Positions 1 through 9,003 of a DNA stretch of 64,000 nucleotides are shown in pieces. How positions within the stretch are numbered: position 1 is the stretch's first letter; each line of letters opens with the position of its first letter. The stretch is from Rhizobium sp. ASV20 (GTDB taxonomy: Bacteria; Pseudomonadota; Alphaproteobacteria; Rhizobiales; Rhizobiaceae), in contig NZ_JAELTU010000012.1 in assembly GCF_016429015.1 (NCBI RefSeq), positions 1 to 64,000 of the forward strand, given 5' to 3'. The translations under genes were made by a program, and so were the position numbers. Under the pieces are notes generated by a model, which was given only the letters and a program-made list of their open reading frames with translations, did not search any database and was not told where the DNA came from.

Positions 1-510
1 CACGGCAAGCGAGTCCATGGCGGCCTTGGCTGCGAAGTAAGGCGAGAGATAGGGCGGCGTGCCACCGCGCGTGCTGGATGAGGAGACCCAGACGACCAGC
101 CCCTTCCCTGCCTTGCGCATATAAGGCAGCACGGCCCGATTGACGCGCTGGGTGCTGAGTACGTTGATGTCGTAAAGTTCGGCGAACTGCTCCGGCGTGA
201 AGGCCTCGGCCGGACCGAAGGACATATGGCCGGCATTGTGGATGATAGTGTCGATGCGGCCCTGCTCCGCGATGACGGCAGCAATACCGGCTGCGACGGA
301 GGTTTCCGATGCGACATCGAGCTCGACGGTCCTGAGATCGACGCCGTTCTCCCTAGCGAATGCCGCCGCTGCCTCGACCTGCGCGGCATTGCGCCCCTTG
401 GTTTCGCGGATGCCCGCATAGACCGTATGGCCCGCCTTGGCGAGAGCGCGTGCCGTCAGAGCGCCGAAGCCGCTCGATGCACCCGTTATGACAATGACTT
501 GTTTGCTCAT
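1..510 (-). CDS. SDR family NAD(P)-dependent oxidoreductase (3' end outside window)
   Basis: Short-chain dehydrogenase/reductase, presumably a cytoplasmic oxidoreductase acting on a hydroxyl/keto substrate that cannot be named. The 170 residues visible show the dinucleotide motif TGASSGFG at residues 9-16, the structural motif HNAGH, the catalytic serine in a run of serines, and the catalytic Tyr/Lys as YFAAK. The last part of the protein lies beyond the left edge. The ATG at 508-510 is the natural start. It follows another SDR gene on the same strand 78 bp upstream, but a hairpin sits between them, so co-transcription is uncertain. Confidence 0.9.
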   Translation of the reverse strand, partial: MSKQVIVITGASSGFGALTARALAKAGHTVYAGIRETKGRNAAQVEAAAAFARENGVDLRTVELDVASETSVAAGIAAVIAEQGRIDTIIHNAGHMSFGPAEAFTPEQFAELYDINVLSTQRVNRAVLPYMRKAGKGLVVWVSSSSTRGGTPPYLSPYFAAKAAMDSLAV

Positions 511-557
511 GATCCTGTTCCTTTGCTGGGTTGGCTGCTTTTCGCGATGGATTGGAA

Positions 558-580
558 GGCGGCAGGCATTCCCTGCCGCC
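558..580 (-). terminator. Intergenic hairpin between two SDR genes
   Basis: A perfect 9-bp stem (GGCGGCAGG / CCTGCCGCC) with a 5-nt loop lies just downstream of the stop codon of the SDR gene that ends at 589. There is no clear T-run after it on the minus strand, so it may be a weak or factor-assisted terminator or an mRNA-stabilising element rather than a full intrinsic terminator. Confidence 0.4.
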
Positions 581-588
581 AGGTTGGC

Positions 589-1329
589 TCAGATCATGCC
601 GCCATTGGCCCGCAGCGTCTGGCCGTTGATCCAGCCGCCGTCAGGGCCGACAAGGAAGGAGACGGCAGCAGCGATATCCTGTGGCGTACCCAGGCGTTCC
701 AGCGGGTTCATCTTGGCCATGCGATCGATGAGCTCCTCGCTCTTGCCGTTGAGGAAAAGATCCGTGGCCGTCGGGCCTGGGGCGACCGCATTGACTGTGA
801 TCGAGCGACCGCGCAGTTCCTTCGCCATGATGCCCGTCAGCGCCTCGACGCCAGCCTTCGTTGCCGCATAGACGCCATAGGTTTCGAGCTTGAGGCCGAC
901 GATGCTGGTCGAGAAATTGACGATACGGCCACCGTCACGCAGGCGCTTGCCGGCTTCGCGCAGGGTATTGAAACTACCCTTGAGATTGATGGCGATGTGG
1001 CGATCAAAATGCGCGTCGTCGGCATCGGCGATCCTGGCGAGCTGCATGATGCCGGCATTGTTGACGAGGATGTCGACACCGCCGAAAGCTGCCTCAGCCG
1101 CATCGAACATGCGGCGCACGGCCTCGACATCGGACACGTCGGCTTTCGCGGTCAGCGCCTTGCCGCCCTTTTCCTCGATCTTGCGTGCCAGTTCTTCGGC
1201 GGCGGCCTCGCTGCCGGAATAGTTGATGACGACAGTGAAGCCATCCTCGGCCAGACGCTCGGCAATCGCGGCACCGATGCCGCGAGATGCGCCGGTGACG
1301 ATCGCTACCCTATTGGAATTGATGCTCAT
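589..1329 (-). CDS. SDR family oxidoreductase, FabG-like
   Basis: A 246-residue short-chain dehydrogenase, the usual length for a classical SDR. The cofactor motif TGASRGIG is near residue 13, followed by NNAG, the active-site Ser in FSTS and YAATK (Tyr and Lys of the catalytic tetrad). The end (GWINGQTLRANGGMI) is typical of FabG-like enzymes, but the substrate is unknown. ATG at 1329 is preferred; another in-frame ATG at 1338 has no room for a ribosome site. It is divergent from the LysR gene starting at 1452, which suggests that regulator controls this gene and perhaps the next SDR. Confidence 0.92.
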   Translation of the reverse strand: MSINSNRVAIVTGASRGIGAAIAERLAEDGFTVVINYSGSEAAAEELARKIEEKGGKALTAKADVSDVEAVRRMFDAAEAAFGGVDILVNNAGIMQLARIADADDAHFDRHIAINLKGSFNTLREAGKRLRDGGRIVNFSTSIVGLKLETYGVYAATKAGVEALTGIMAKELRGRSITVNAVAPGPTATDLFLNGKSEELIDRMAKMNPLERLGTPQDIAAAVSFLVGPDGGWINGQTLRANGGMI

Positions 1330-1451
1330 TTTCCTCATCCTTCATTGCTTTGCGCCACAGCGCGTTTCGATGAGGAGAAGATGCCCCTTTTAATTCGGCG
1401 GATAATCAGCCATTAATCGGCATCACTATCCGAAAATTGCGAACAAATAAG

Positions 1452-2363
1452 ATGGACAGATTCGATGCCATGCGGGTGTTTTGCCGGGTTGTCGAACGGC
1501 GCAGTTTCACGCTGGCCGCGGAAGATACCGGCCTGCCCCGATCGACAGTAACGGATGCGATCAAGCAGCTCGAGGCTCGGCTGGGCATACGCCTGCTGCA
1601 GCGCACGACACGGCATGTCAGCCCGACGCTCGACGGCGAGGCCTATTACCAGCGCTGTCTGCGCATCCTCTCCGATATCGAGGATGCCGAAGGTGCCCTT
1701 GCCGGTGCCAAGCCCAAGGGCGTGTTGCGCGTCGATGTGCACGGCACGCTTGCACGGCACTTCGTCCTGCCAAACCTTCCTTCCTTCCTCGAAACCTATC
1801 CGGACATCGAACTGCAGATCACCGAGGGCGACCGGTTCGTCGATCTGATCCGCGAGGGGATCGACTGCGTGCTGCGGGTCGGGACATTGCAGGATAGCGA
1901 CATGATTGGCCGCCGCGTCGCCATGCTGGAGGAAGTGACGCTTGCGGCGCCCGCTTACATCGAGCGTTTCGGCATGCCGCTCCACCCGGACAAGCTCGAC
2001 GGCCACCGCATGGTCGGCTTCCGCTCCTCCGCAACGGGCGGGCTGCTGCCGCTGGAGTTCCAGATCGACGGTATGGTGCGCGAAATCCCCCTGCCGGCGA
2101 CCGTTTCTGTCAACGCAGCGGAGAGTTATTTCGCCGCCGCCAAGCTCGGCCTCGGTCTGATCCAGGTTCCGCGCTATCACGCCGAGGAAGCATTGCGATC
2201 AGGGGATCTGCTTCATATCCTCGAAAATTATCCGCCGACAAGAACGCCAGTTTCCATGCTCTATCCGCGCAGCCGCCAGCTTTCGCCGCGAGTTCGCGTC
2301 TTCATAGATTGGCTCGCCAAGGTTTTCGCCGGACAGAACGGCGCCGAGACCGAGGCCGGATGA
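1452..2363 (+). CDS. LysR family transcriptional regulator
   Basis: LysR-type regulator of 303 residues, the usual family size. The N-terminal winged helix-turn-helix (about residues 1-60) contains the typical pattern MDRFDAMRVFCRVVERRSF followed by a recognition helix with PRSTVTDAIKQLE and RLLQRTTR. The rest is the periplasmic-binding-protein-like effector domain. Start is ATG at 1452; an in-frame upstream extension lacks support. LysR proteins often regulate the divergent neighbour, here the SDR gene starting at 1329 with 122 bp between the two starts. The inducer cannot be read from the sequence. Confidence 0.93.
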   Translation: MDRFDAMRVFCRVVERRSFTLAAEDTGLPRSTVTDAIKQLEARLGIRLLQRTTRHVSPTLDGEAYYQRCLRILSDIEDAEGALAGAKPKGVLRVDVHGTLARHFVLPNLPSFLETYPDIELQITEGDRFVDLIREGIDCVLRVGTLQDSDMIGRRVAMLEEVTLAAPAYIERFGMPLHPDKLDGHRMVGFRSSATGGLLPLEFQIDGMVREIPLPATVSVNAAESYFAAAKLGLGLIQVPRYHAEEALRSGDLLHILENYPPTRTPVSMLYPRSRQLSPRVRVFIDWLAKVFAGQNGAETEAG

Positions 2364-2502
2364 ATATTCCATGAAAGCGATCAAATAAATGAAATCGGCT
2401 CTTTGAATGCACGGGAAGCACGCCTACGTCGTAGTGCATTATCCCGCTGGCGATGCCGCTTCGACATCGTGACAGCCTGACGATTTTCGAGAGAGAGCCG
2501 AT

Positions 2503-3849
2503 ATGACCGAACAGAAGCAATTGAAGCTTGGCGCCTTCATGCGTCCCGTCAGCCTGCACACCGGAGCCTGGCGATATCCCGGCGCCTATCCGGACGCCAA
2601 CTTCAACTTCCAGCATATCAAAAGCTTCGCGCAGGAGCTGGAAAAGGCGAAATTCGACGCCTTCTTCATGGCCGATCACCTGGCGGTTCTCAACATGCCG
2701 ATCGAGGCGCTGAAGCGCAGCCACACGGTCACCTCCTTCGAGCCCTTCACCCTGCTTTCGGCGCTCGCCGCCGTCACCGACAGGATCGGCCTTGTCGCCA
2801 CCGCCTCCACGACCTTCGACCTGCCCTATCATATCGCCCGCCGCTTCGCTTCGCTCGATCACATCAGCGGCGGCCGCGCCGGTTGGAACATCGTCACCAC
2901 CTCCAATCCGGATGCCGCCCTCAACTTCGGCCTGGAAGAGCATATGGAGCATGGCGAACGCTACCACCGCGCCCGTGAGTTCTACGATGTCGTGACCGGC
3001 CTCTGGGACAGCTTTGCCGACGACGCTTTCCTCCACGACGCCGAAAGCGGCATCTTCTTCGATCCGGAGCGGATGCACGTGCTGGGACACAAGGGCGAGG
3101 AACTGAGCGTTCGCGGCCCACTCAACATTGCACGGCCGCCGCAGGGCTGGCCTGTGATCGTACAGGCCGGACAATCGGATGCCGGCCGTCAGCTCGCCGC
3201 CGAAACGGCGGAAGCGGTCTTTGCAGCACCTCGCAATCTCGCCGACGGCAAGTCGATCTTCGCCGATATCAAGGGGCGGATGAAGGCGATCGGCCGCAAC
3301 CCGGATCATCTAAAGATCCTGCCGGCTGCCTTCATCGTCGTCGGAGATACGATCGAAGAAGCGAAGGCGAAACGCGCAAAGCTCGATAGCCTCGTCCATT
3401 ACGATAGTGCCATCGCGTCACTCTCGATCGCGCTTGGACACGATGCTTCCAAGTTCGATCCGGATGCTCCGCTGCCGGAAACGCCGGAAACCAATGCCAG
3501 CAAGAGCGGCCGCGAACGGGTCATCGCCCTTGCGGAAGCCGAAAAACTCACCGTGCGCCAGCTTGCCCAGCGCCTCGGCGGCTATGCCGGCCTCGCCTTC
3601 GTCGGCACGCCTGAGAGTATTGCCGACGAGATGGAGCAATGGCTGCACGAGGAAGGCTCTGACGGTTTCAACGTCGTCTTCCCCTTCCTGCCGCAAGGCC
3701 TGCTTGACGTGACGACCCGTCTTGTTCCAGAGCTTCAGCGCCGCGGCATCTTCCGCCGCGAATATGAAGGCACGACATTGCGCGAACACCTCGGCCTGCC
3801 GCGCCCGGAAAACCGCTTCTTCAAGGCAACGGCTGCGGCAGCGCAGTAA
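2503..3849 (+). CDS. LLM class flavin-dependent monooxygenase, NtaA/SnaA/DszA type
   Basis: Flavin-dependent monooxygenase of the bacterial luciferase-like superfamily, 448 residues. The N-terminus (LGAFMRPVSLHTGAW), the insert HISGGRAGWNIVTT and overall length place it in the nitrilotriacetate monooxygenase / pristinamycin synthase / DszA subfamily, which uses FMNH2 from a separate reductase to oxidise small N- or S-containing organics. No reductase gene is adjacent, so the partner is elsewhere. A ribosome site (GAGAGAG) precedes the ATG. The AhpD-like gene starts 25 bp downstream and is likely co-transcribed. The substrate is unknown. Confidence 0.92.
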   Translation: MTEQKQLKLGAFMRPVSLHTGAWRYPGAYPDANFNFQHIKSFAQELEKAKFDAFFMADHLAVLNMPIEALKRSHTVTSFEPFTLLSALAAVTDRIGLVATASTTFDLPYHIARRFASLDHISGGRAGWNIVTTSNPDAALNFGLEEHMEHGERYHRAREFYDVVTGLWDSFADDAFLHDAESGIFFDPERMHVLGHKGEELSVRGPLNIARPPQGWPVIVQAGQSDAGRQLAAETAEAVFAAPRNLADGKSIFADIKGRMKAIGRNPDHLKILPAAFIVVGDTIEEAKAKRAKLDSLVHYDSAIASLSIALGHDASKFDPDAPLPETPETNASKSGRERVIALAEAEKLTVRQLAQRLGGYAGLAFVGTPESIADEMEQWLHEEGSDGFNVVFPFLPQGLLDVTTRLVPELQRRGIFRREYEGTTLREHLGLPRPENRFFKATAAAAQ

Positions 3850-3874
3850 AAGAGCCCAGCATCAAGAGACTGAC

Positions 3875-4417
3875 ATGAGCCATATCACGCCGATCGATTA
3901 CGAAACCGCCTCCGAAGCCGTGCGCGCCGAGCATGACCGCGAAGTACAGCTGCGCGGCCGCATGACGAACATGAAGCGGACATTGCTGCATTCGCCGGTG
4001 GCGCATCGCATCTATGCAGAGTGGTTTCCCTTGCGCGAAGAGTTGCGCCCTGCACTGGACGATCGTGCCGTCTGGCTGCTGTGCCAAGCCATCGCCATCG
4101 AATGCCGCGCGATCATCCCGGTCGGCTTCTTCCGGCGTGCGCTGATCAATGCTGGCCTGACGCCCGAAACAATCGTGCCGAGCGAGGATGAAGCCCTGCT
4201 CATCGAATTCGGCAAGGCGATCGTCAGGGATTCCAACGCGATTCCTGAAGACGTCTGGGCACGACTGAAAGCTCGCTACGACGAGCCGACGCTTGCCAAC
4301 CTCGTGGCTTTCGCGGGGATCATGATCGCGACGGCCATCTACAACAATGCTGTGAAGGTGGACATCGATCCGGAGCTTGGGCCGTATCTTGAAGGGTTCG
4401 AGTTCCCCTCGAAGTAA
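3875..4417 (+). CDS. AhpD/carboxymuconolactone decarboxylase-like protein
   Basis: A 180-residue all-alpha protein resembling the AhpD-like superfamily (carboxymuconolactone decarboxylase-like), with the pattern DRAVWLLCQAIAIECRAI in place of the canonical CxxC redox helix. It has a single cysteine pair spaced too far apart for a classical CxxC, so an alkylhydroperoxidase-type thiol function is unlikely. The ATG at 3875 follows AAGAGACTGAC, a plausible ribosome site; longer in-frame readings overlap the monooxygenase gene. Its close spacing behind the monooxygenase suggests a role in the same pathway. Family assignment is by overall pattern, moderate certainty. Confidence 0.75.
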   Translation: MSHITPIDYETASEAVRAEHDREVQLRGRMTNMKRTLLHSPVAHRIYAEWFPLREELRPALDDRAVWLLCQAIAIECRAIIPVGFFRRALINAGLTPETIVPSEDEALLIEFGKAIVRDSNAIPEDVWARLKARYDEPTLANLVAFAGIMIATAIYNNAVKVDIDPELGPYLEGFEFPSK

Positions 4418-4494
4418 ATTGGCCCTCTCCCCGTCAAGCCGGAGAGAAGGATCCTAAGAGGGCGGATGGGGGGCTTTCGTTCCCCAATCCAAAC

Positions 4495-4923
4495 TCACCC
4501 GGAAATCGTCGTCGAAAACTGCGGATTGCCGCGGATCGTGTTGCTGACCGTGCAGATCTCGTCTTCGGCGGCATGCGCGATGGCGTTGCGCACCTCATCG
4601 CCGAAATCACCCTTGATGATGAAGGCGATATTGAACTTCTCGACGCGGGAGAGGCCCTCCGTGGCCTTTTCACCCGTCACGACGGCAGTGACTTCCGTGA
4701 GCTTGTCGAGCACACCAAGGCTGCTCGCCGCCATGCGGGCGCTCAAGACCAGGCAGGCGGACAGCGACGAATAGAGCAGATCGAGCGGGTTGAAGCCCGG
4801 CTGCGATGGTGAAGTAACGATGTCGATCTCGCCGCCGGTCACCGAGGTCACATGCGGAAAGCCGGTGCGGCCGACCGTAGCGGTCGCACCCGTCTGCCTC
4901 GTCTTCACTTTCAGTTCGGCCAT
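4495..4923 (-). CDS. OsmC family peroxiredoxin-like protein
   Basis: OsmC/Ohr superfamily protein, 142 residues. It shows the OsmC pattern NPLDLLYSSLSACLVL with the first redox-active Cys, and a second Cys in EICTVSNTIRGNP, matching the two conserved cysteines of OsmC-like thiol peroxidases that reduce organic hydroperoxides. It reads toward the preceding AhpD-like gene (convergent) and away from the glycerate kinase. Whether it is a true hydroperoxide resistance protein or a YhfA-like member is not decided by sequence reading alone. Confidence 0.9.
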   Translation of the reverse strand: MAELKVKTRQTGATATVGRTGFPHVTSVTGGEIDIVTSPSQPGFNPLDLLYSSLSACLVLSARMAASSLGVLDKLTEVTAVVTGEKATEGLSRVEKFNIAFIIKGDFGDEVRNAIAHAAEDEICTVSNTIRGNPQFSTTISG

Positions 4924-5057
4924 GTCGAAAATCCTTGAAATAAAAGGGGGAACTCTTTCCCTCTACATAGGGATTCATCGAGCCGGACACAATTGCAGTT
5001 CCTGGCTCTTGCGTCTTCAATGCAGTTAAGCCACCAAATGGTTACAGGCTCTGAGAA

Positions 5058-5101
5058 GCAATTCGAGGAAAAGTGCGTAGCGGTTTTCCGTCCGGAATTG
5101 C
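5058..5101. repeat. Rhizobial palindromic extragenic repeat, copy 1
   Basis: A 44-nt imperfect palindrome opening with GCAATTC and closing with GAATTGC, with inner arms GGAAAA and TTTTCC. The same 44-nt design recurs at 37012-37055, and its 19-nt core recurs inverted at 32353-32371. It lies in the leader of the glycerate kinase gene. Confidence 0.7.
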
Positions 5102-5133
5102 GTAAAATCGTTCCAGCAGACAGGCAGTTCGTC

Positions 5134-6399
5134 ATGACCGTTTCCGATCCACGCGCCTTCCTCACTTCGCTATTTAATGCCGCCGTCCGCGCCGCCGATC
5201 CGCTGACCGGCATCCGCACCCATCTACCGAAAAAGCCGAAGGGCCGGACGATCGTCATCGGTGCCGGCAAGGGTTCGGCCCAGATGGCGGCCGCGCTGGA
5301 ACAATGCTGGGATGGTCCGCTGGAAGGCCTGGTGGTCACACGATACGGCTTTTCCGCCCCCTGCCGCCAGATCGAGATCATCGAAGCCGCCCATCCGGTG
5401 CCAGATGAAGCTGGCCTGATCGCCTCCCGCCGGCTCCTCAAACTTGTCGAAGGCCTGACCGCAGATGATCTGGTGATCGCCCTGGTTTCCGGAGGCGGCT
5501 CTGCCCTGCTGCCTTCCCCGGCGGGTGAGCTCAGCCTCGCCGACGAAATCGCCGTCAACAAGGCACTGCTCGCCTCGGGCGCACCGATCTCGGCAATGAA
5601 TGTCATTCGCAAGCACCTATCGACCATCAAGGGCGGCCGGCTCGCGGCAGCGGCCTACCCCGCCAAGGTCGTCTCCCTCGTCGTTTCGGACATTCCCGGC
5701 GACGATCCGGCTCTGGTCGCATCCGGTCCGACGGTGCCCGGTGCCGGCACTCGCACCGAGGCGCTCGATCTTATCCGCCTCTATCGCATCGAGTTGCCAC
5801 CAGCCGTTCTCGCCCATATCGAAAAGGCGGAAGCGGATGCACCGCGCCCGGACGATCCGCGCTTTGCCGGCAATGAGGTTCATCTCATCGCATCGGCAGG
5901 GGTCTCGCTGGAGGCCGCAGCCGAGGTGGCGCATGCCACCGGAATAGAAGCAGCCATCCTCTCCGATGCCATCGAGGGCGAAGCCCGCGAAGCCGCCCAT
6001 GTTCATGCCGCCATCGCCCGCGAAGTGCTGCATTGCAACCGCCCCTTCACTAAACCGATCGTACTCCTCTCCGGCGGCGAAACGACGGTGACGCTGAAAG
6101 GCAAGGGCAAGGGCGGCCGAAACTCGGAATTCCTGCTGTCGCTGGCGATCGATATCGACGGCCACGCCGGCATTCACGCCATGGCGGCCGACACGGATGG
6201 CATAGACGGCAGCGAAGACAATGCCGGTGCCTTTGCCGATGCTGGTACGGTGGCAAGGCTACGCGCGGCCGGGCTGGTTCCCGCCGAGATGCTCGCAAAC
6301 AACGACGCCTGGACGGCATTCAACGCGATCGGCGATCTCTTCGTGCCCGGCCCGACCGGAACGAACGTCAACGATTTCCGCGCCATTCTTATTCTATAG
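5134..6399 (+). CDS. Glycerate 2-kinase (MOFRL/TtuD family)
   Basis: A 421-residue member of the DUF4147-MOFRL family, which includes class II glycerate 2-kinases (historically TtuD/'hydroxypyruvate reductase'). It would phosphorylate D-glycerate to 2-phosphoglycerate and link glyoxylate, tartrate or serine catabolism to glycolysis. Seen: VIGAGKGSAQMA near the N-terminus, LVSGGGSALLPSP, SDIPGDDP, and the C-terminal MOFRL block with LLSGGETTVTLKGKGKGGRN and ADTDGIDG. Start ATG 5134 matches family length; an upstream in-frame extension overlaps a dispersed repeat and is rejected. It stands alone with no pathway neighbours. Confidence 0.93.
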   Translation: MTVSDPRAFLTSLFNAAVRAADPLTGIRTHLPKKPKGRTIVIGAGKGSAQMAAALEQCWDGPLEGLVVTRYGFSAPCRQIEIIEAAHPVPDEAGLIASRRLLKLVEGLTADDLVIALVSGGGSALLPSPAGELSLADEIAVNKALLASGAPISAMNVIRKHLSTIKGGRLAAAAYPAKVVSLVVSDIPGDDPALVASGPTVPGAGTRTEALDLIRLYRIELPPAVLAHIEKAEADAPRPDDPRFAGNEVHLIASAGVSLEAAAEVAHATGIEAAILSDAIEGEAREAAHVHAAIAREVLHCNRPFTKPIVLLSGGETTVTLKGKGKGGRNSEFLLSLAIDIDGHAGIHAMAADTDGIDGSEDNAGAFADAGTVARLRAAGLVPAEMLANNDAWTAFNAIGDLFVPGPTGTNVNDFRAILIL

Positions 6400-6417
6400 G
6401 CCGCCCGGCCGACGCAC

Positions 6418-6600
6418 TCAGGCGGAAACACTGCAATCGTCGCAGCGCCAATAGGCTGCCGCCATCGACGACCAACGGAAAAAGTGCCGGCGGCAATGGC
6501 TGCACTCGATTTCGACGACATGCGTCTTCTCGGAAACGACGAGCCGCTTGACCTGCACCTTGCGCTCGCTTTTCCATCGCTCAAGCTTCGTAATGGCCAT
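6418..6600 (-). CDS. Small zinc-ribbon-like protein
   Basis: A 60-residue basic protein ending in a CxxC-x17-CxxC arrangement (CSHC and CDDC), which looks like a small zinc ribbon. It contains a basic N-terminal helix (KLERWKSERK). The ATG at 6600 is chosen because a longer reading adds an unrelated hydrophobic stretch. It is convergent with the glycerate kinase (18 bp apart). Function unknown; possibly nucleic-acid or protein binding. Confidence 0.55.
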   Translation of the reverse strand: MAITKLERWKSERKVQVKRLVVSEKTHVVEIECSHCRRHFFRWSSMAAAYWRCDDCSVSA

Positions 6601-6921
6601 CAGCACCCTCAACGCAATACATTGCTTCGCCAGAAGATGCCATAAAGTAGATTCAACTAATAAAAGAAATATTACAGGCCCCAGGTCGTTGATTGCCAAT
6701 GCGTCTCGGGAAAACTGAAACCAATCCACCCCTCATATTTGCGCAATCTACAGCCCTTCGGCCGCAAATTCGCAATTGGCGGCAAAGGCTTCGTCAATCC
6801 GTTGTCGGCTTATTCGCAAGGGCATCCTCGAAAATTTGCAACTGCGGATATCGCCATTTCCACGCAGGGCACCATTTCAAGGATGGGCTTCGTTCCAAAG
6901 CCAATAACGGGAGGCATGATG

Positions 6922-8664
6922 ATGCGCCATTTCCGCCATCGAGCGATTTCGTCGGTGACCTTGATCACCTTTGCCCTTTTCTCGGTAACCGCCAGAGCCG
7001 CCTCGCCACCGCCGGTGGAAGCCGAACACGGCATGGTGGTCACCGCACAGCATCTCGCTAGCGATGTCGGCGTCGAAGTGCTGAAAAGTGGCGGCAATGC
7101 CGTCGATGCGGCTGTCGCCGTCGGCTACGCATTGGCGGTGGTCTATCCGACTGCCGGCAATATCGGCGGTGGCGGCTTCATGACCATCAGAATGCGGGAC
7201 GGCAAGACGACCTTCCTCGATTTTCGTGAGCGCGCGCCGCTGGCGGCTAAGAAGGACATGTATCTCGACGATAAGGGCAACATCGTCAAAGGCGCGAGCA
7301 CGGATGGCTATCTCGCCATCGGCGTTCCCGGCTCGGTCATGGGTTTCGAGACCGCCCGCGAAAAATACGGCACGAAATCCCGCCAGGATCTCATCGCGCC
7401 AGCCATTCGCTACGCCAAGGAAGGCTTCACGCTGAACCAGGCCGACGCCGCCGAGCTGAACGAGGGCAAGGCGTGGCTTTCGCGCGATCCGGCCACCGCC
7501 GCGATCTTCACCAAGGCGGACGGCAAACCCTTCGCGACGGGTGACAAGCTTGTCCAGCCGGATCTCGCCAACGCCCTGTCAGGGATTTCCGATCAGGGAC
7601 CAGATGGCTTTTACAAGGGGCCGGTCGCCAATGCCATCGTCAAGGCAAGCCAGGACAAGGGCGGCATTCTCGCCAACCAGGATTTCGAACAATATAAGGT
7701 CCGCGAACTCGAGCCCGTGAAATGCGATTATCGCGGCTACCAGATCATTTCCTCGCCGCCGCCCTCCTCGGGTGGCGTCATCATCTGCGAGATCCTCAAC
7801 GTGCTTGAGGGATATCCGCTCTCCTATACCGGCTACGGCTCGGCCGAAACCGTGCATGTGATGGTCGAAGCCATGCGCCACGCCTATGTCGACCGCAATT
7901 CCGCACTCGGCGACCCGGATTTCGTCAAGAACCCCGTCAGCAAGCTGTTGGACAAGGACTACGCCAAGACGATTCGCGACAGTATCGACCCCTATAGAGC
8001 CGGGGTTTCGAAGGACCTGATGCCCACGGGTCTCGGCGAGAGCCATGAAACCACCCATTATTCGATCATCGATAATGACGGCAATGCCGTCGCTGTCACC
8101 TACACGCTGAATGGCGAATTCGGCGCCGGCGTCGTTGCGCCCGGCACCGGTATTCTCTTGAACAACGAGATGGACGATTTCACCTCAAAGCCCGGCGTTC
8201 CCAATCTCTATGGCCTGGTGCAGGGCGAGGCCAATGCCATTGAGCCGAAGAAGACGCCGCTGTCCTCCATGAGCCCGACGATCATCGCCAAGGACGGCAA
8301 GCCTTTCATGGTGATCGGCAGCCCCGGCGGCTCGCGCATCATCACCATTACGCTCGAGGCGATCATCAACGTCATCGATTTCGGCATGAACATCCAGGAA
8401 GCCATCGACGCGCCGCACATCCATCATCAATGGCTGCCGGACAAGGTCTACATGGAGCCGCATGGGCTTTCGCCCGACACGGTCAAAGTGCTTGCCGGCA
8501 TGGGCTATACCGTTCAGGTCGACAACGACTGGCCGATCTGGGGCAAATCGGCCGGCATCCTCGTCGGCGGCAAGAGCCTGAGCGACATCGCCAAGGGCGG
8601 CGGCGCCCGCTACAATGGGGCGATGGACAGCCGCGCCGGCTCTGGACTGGCTGCCGGCTACTGA
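6922..8664 (+). CDS. ggt: Gamma-glutamyltransferase (periplasmic)
   Basis: Gamma-glutamyltranspeptidase, 580 residues, an Ntn-hydrolase that cleaves the gamma-glutamyl bond of glutathione and related compounds in the periplasm and self-processes into two subunits. Seen: an N-terminal signal peptide ending ARAA; the large-subunit motifs GGNAVDAAVAVGYAL and GNIGGGGFM; the autoprocessing site in SHETTHYSIID (second Thr becomes the small-subunit nucleophile); and SPGGSRIITI. Three ATGs in a row occur at 6916, 6919 and 6922; the last is best spaced from GGGAGG at 6909-6914. Monocistronic, followed by a strong terminator. Confidence 0.95.
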   Translation: MRHFRHRAISSVTLITFALFSVTARAASPPPVEAEHGMVVTAQHLASDVGVEVLKSGGNAVDAAVAVGYALAVVYPTAGNIGGGGFMTIRMRDGKTTFLDFRERAPLAAKKDMYLDDKGNIVKGASTDGYLAIGVPGSVMGFETAREKYGTKSRQDLIAPAIRYAKEGFTLNQADAAELNEGKAWLSRDPATAAIFTKADGKPFATGDKLVQPDLANALSGISDQGPDGFYKGPVANAIVKASQDKGGILANQDFEQYKVRELEPVKCDYRGYQIISSPPPSSGGVIICEILNVLEGYPLSYTGYGSAETVHVMVEAMRHAYVDRNSALGDPDFVKNPVSKLLDKDYAKTIRDSIDPYRAGVSKDLMPTGLGESHETTHYSIIDNDGNAVAVTYTLNGEFGAGVVAPGTGILLNNEMDDFTSKPGVPNLYGLVQGEANAIEPKKTPLSSMSPTIIAKDGKPFMVIGSPGGSRIITITLEAIINVIDFGMNIQEAIDAPHIHHQWLPDKVYMEPHGLSPDTVKVLAGMGYTVQVDNDWPIWGKSAGILVGGKSLSDIAKGGGARYNGAMDSRAGSGLAAGY

Positions 8665-8679
8665 CATCGACTCGATAAG

Positions 8680-8715
8680 AAGACCGGTGCGGCCCACGTC
8701 GGCGCCGGTCTTTTC
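8680..8715 (+). terminator. Intrinsic terminator of ggt
   Basis: Stem AAGACCGG / CCGGTCTT followed directly by TTC, with additional GC pairs toward the loop, starting 16 bp after the ggt stop codon. The T-run is short but the position and stem strength fit a rho-independent terminator. Confidence 0.7.
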
Positions 8716-9003
8716 TCGTCCGAATGCCCGCCGAAACGCGCACATTATCTTACGCCGAAAAACCAACCGTGAGTATTTCCGCGCGATATCGGCTTATTCG
8801 TTCACCCGGCGTTCATCTGCCACTGCGTTCACGCTTATGTGCGTCATTTTTTTCATCCCATCAATCAGATTTGCGATTTCTGATATGGCCATCGCGGCCG
8901 AGCGGGAGTATACAAACCGCCGTTCAAACAGGCCTTCGCGCCGTGACCAGACTTGCGGTTCTGTCTTCGGACCCCACTGCACCATCGAGAGCGATCCCCG
9001 ACA
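8716..9003. other. Intergenic region upstream of the MFS gene, no gene seen
   Basis: About 290 bp between the ggt terminator and the MFS gene. Short readings on both strands have no recognisable protein pattern. The region should hold the MFS promoter; a short A/T-richer stretch near 8905-8920 (GTATACAAACCG) could be part of it, but no operator is clear. Confidence 0.5.

Noticed and set aside
226..1416. Long plus-strand reading frame of 396 codons
   Set aside because: It is the antisense shadow of two well-supported SDR genes on the minus strand; it has no family pattern and spans their intergenic region.
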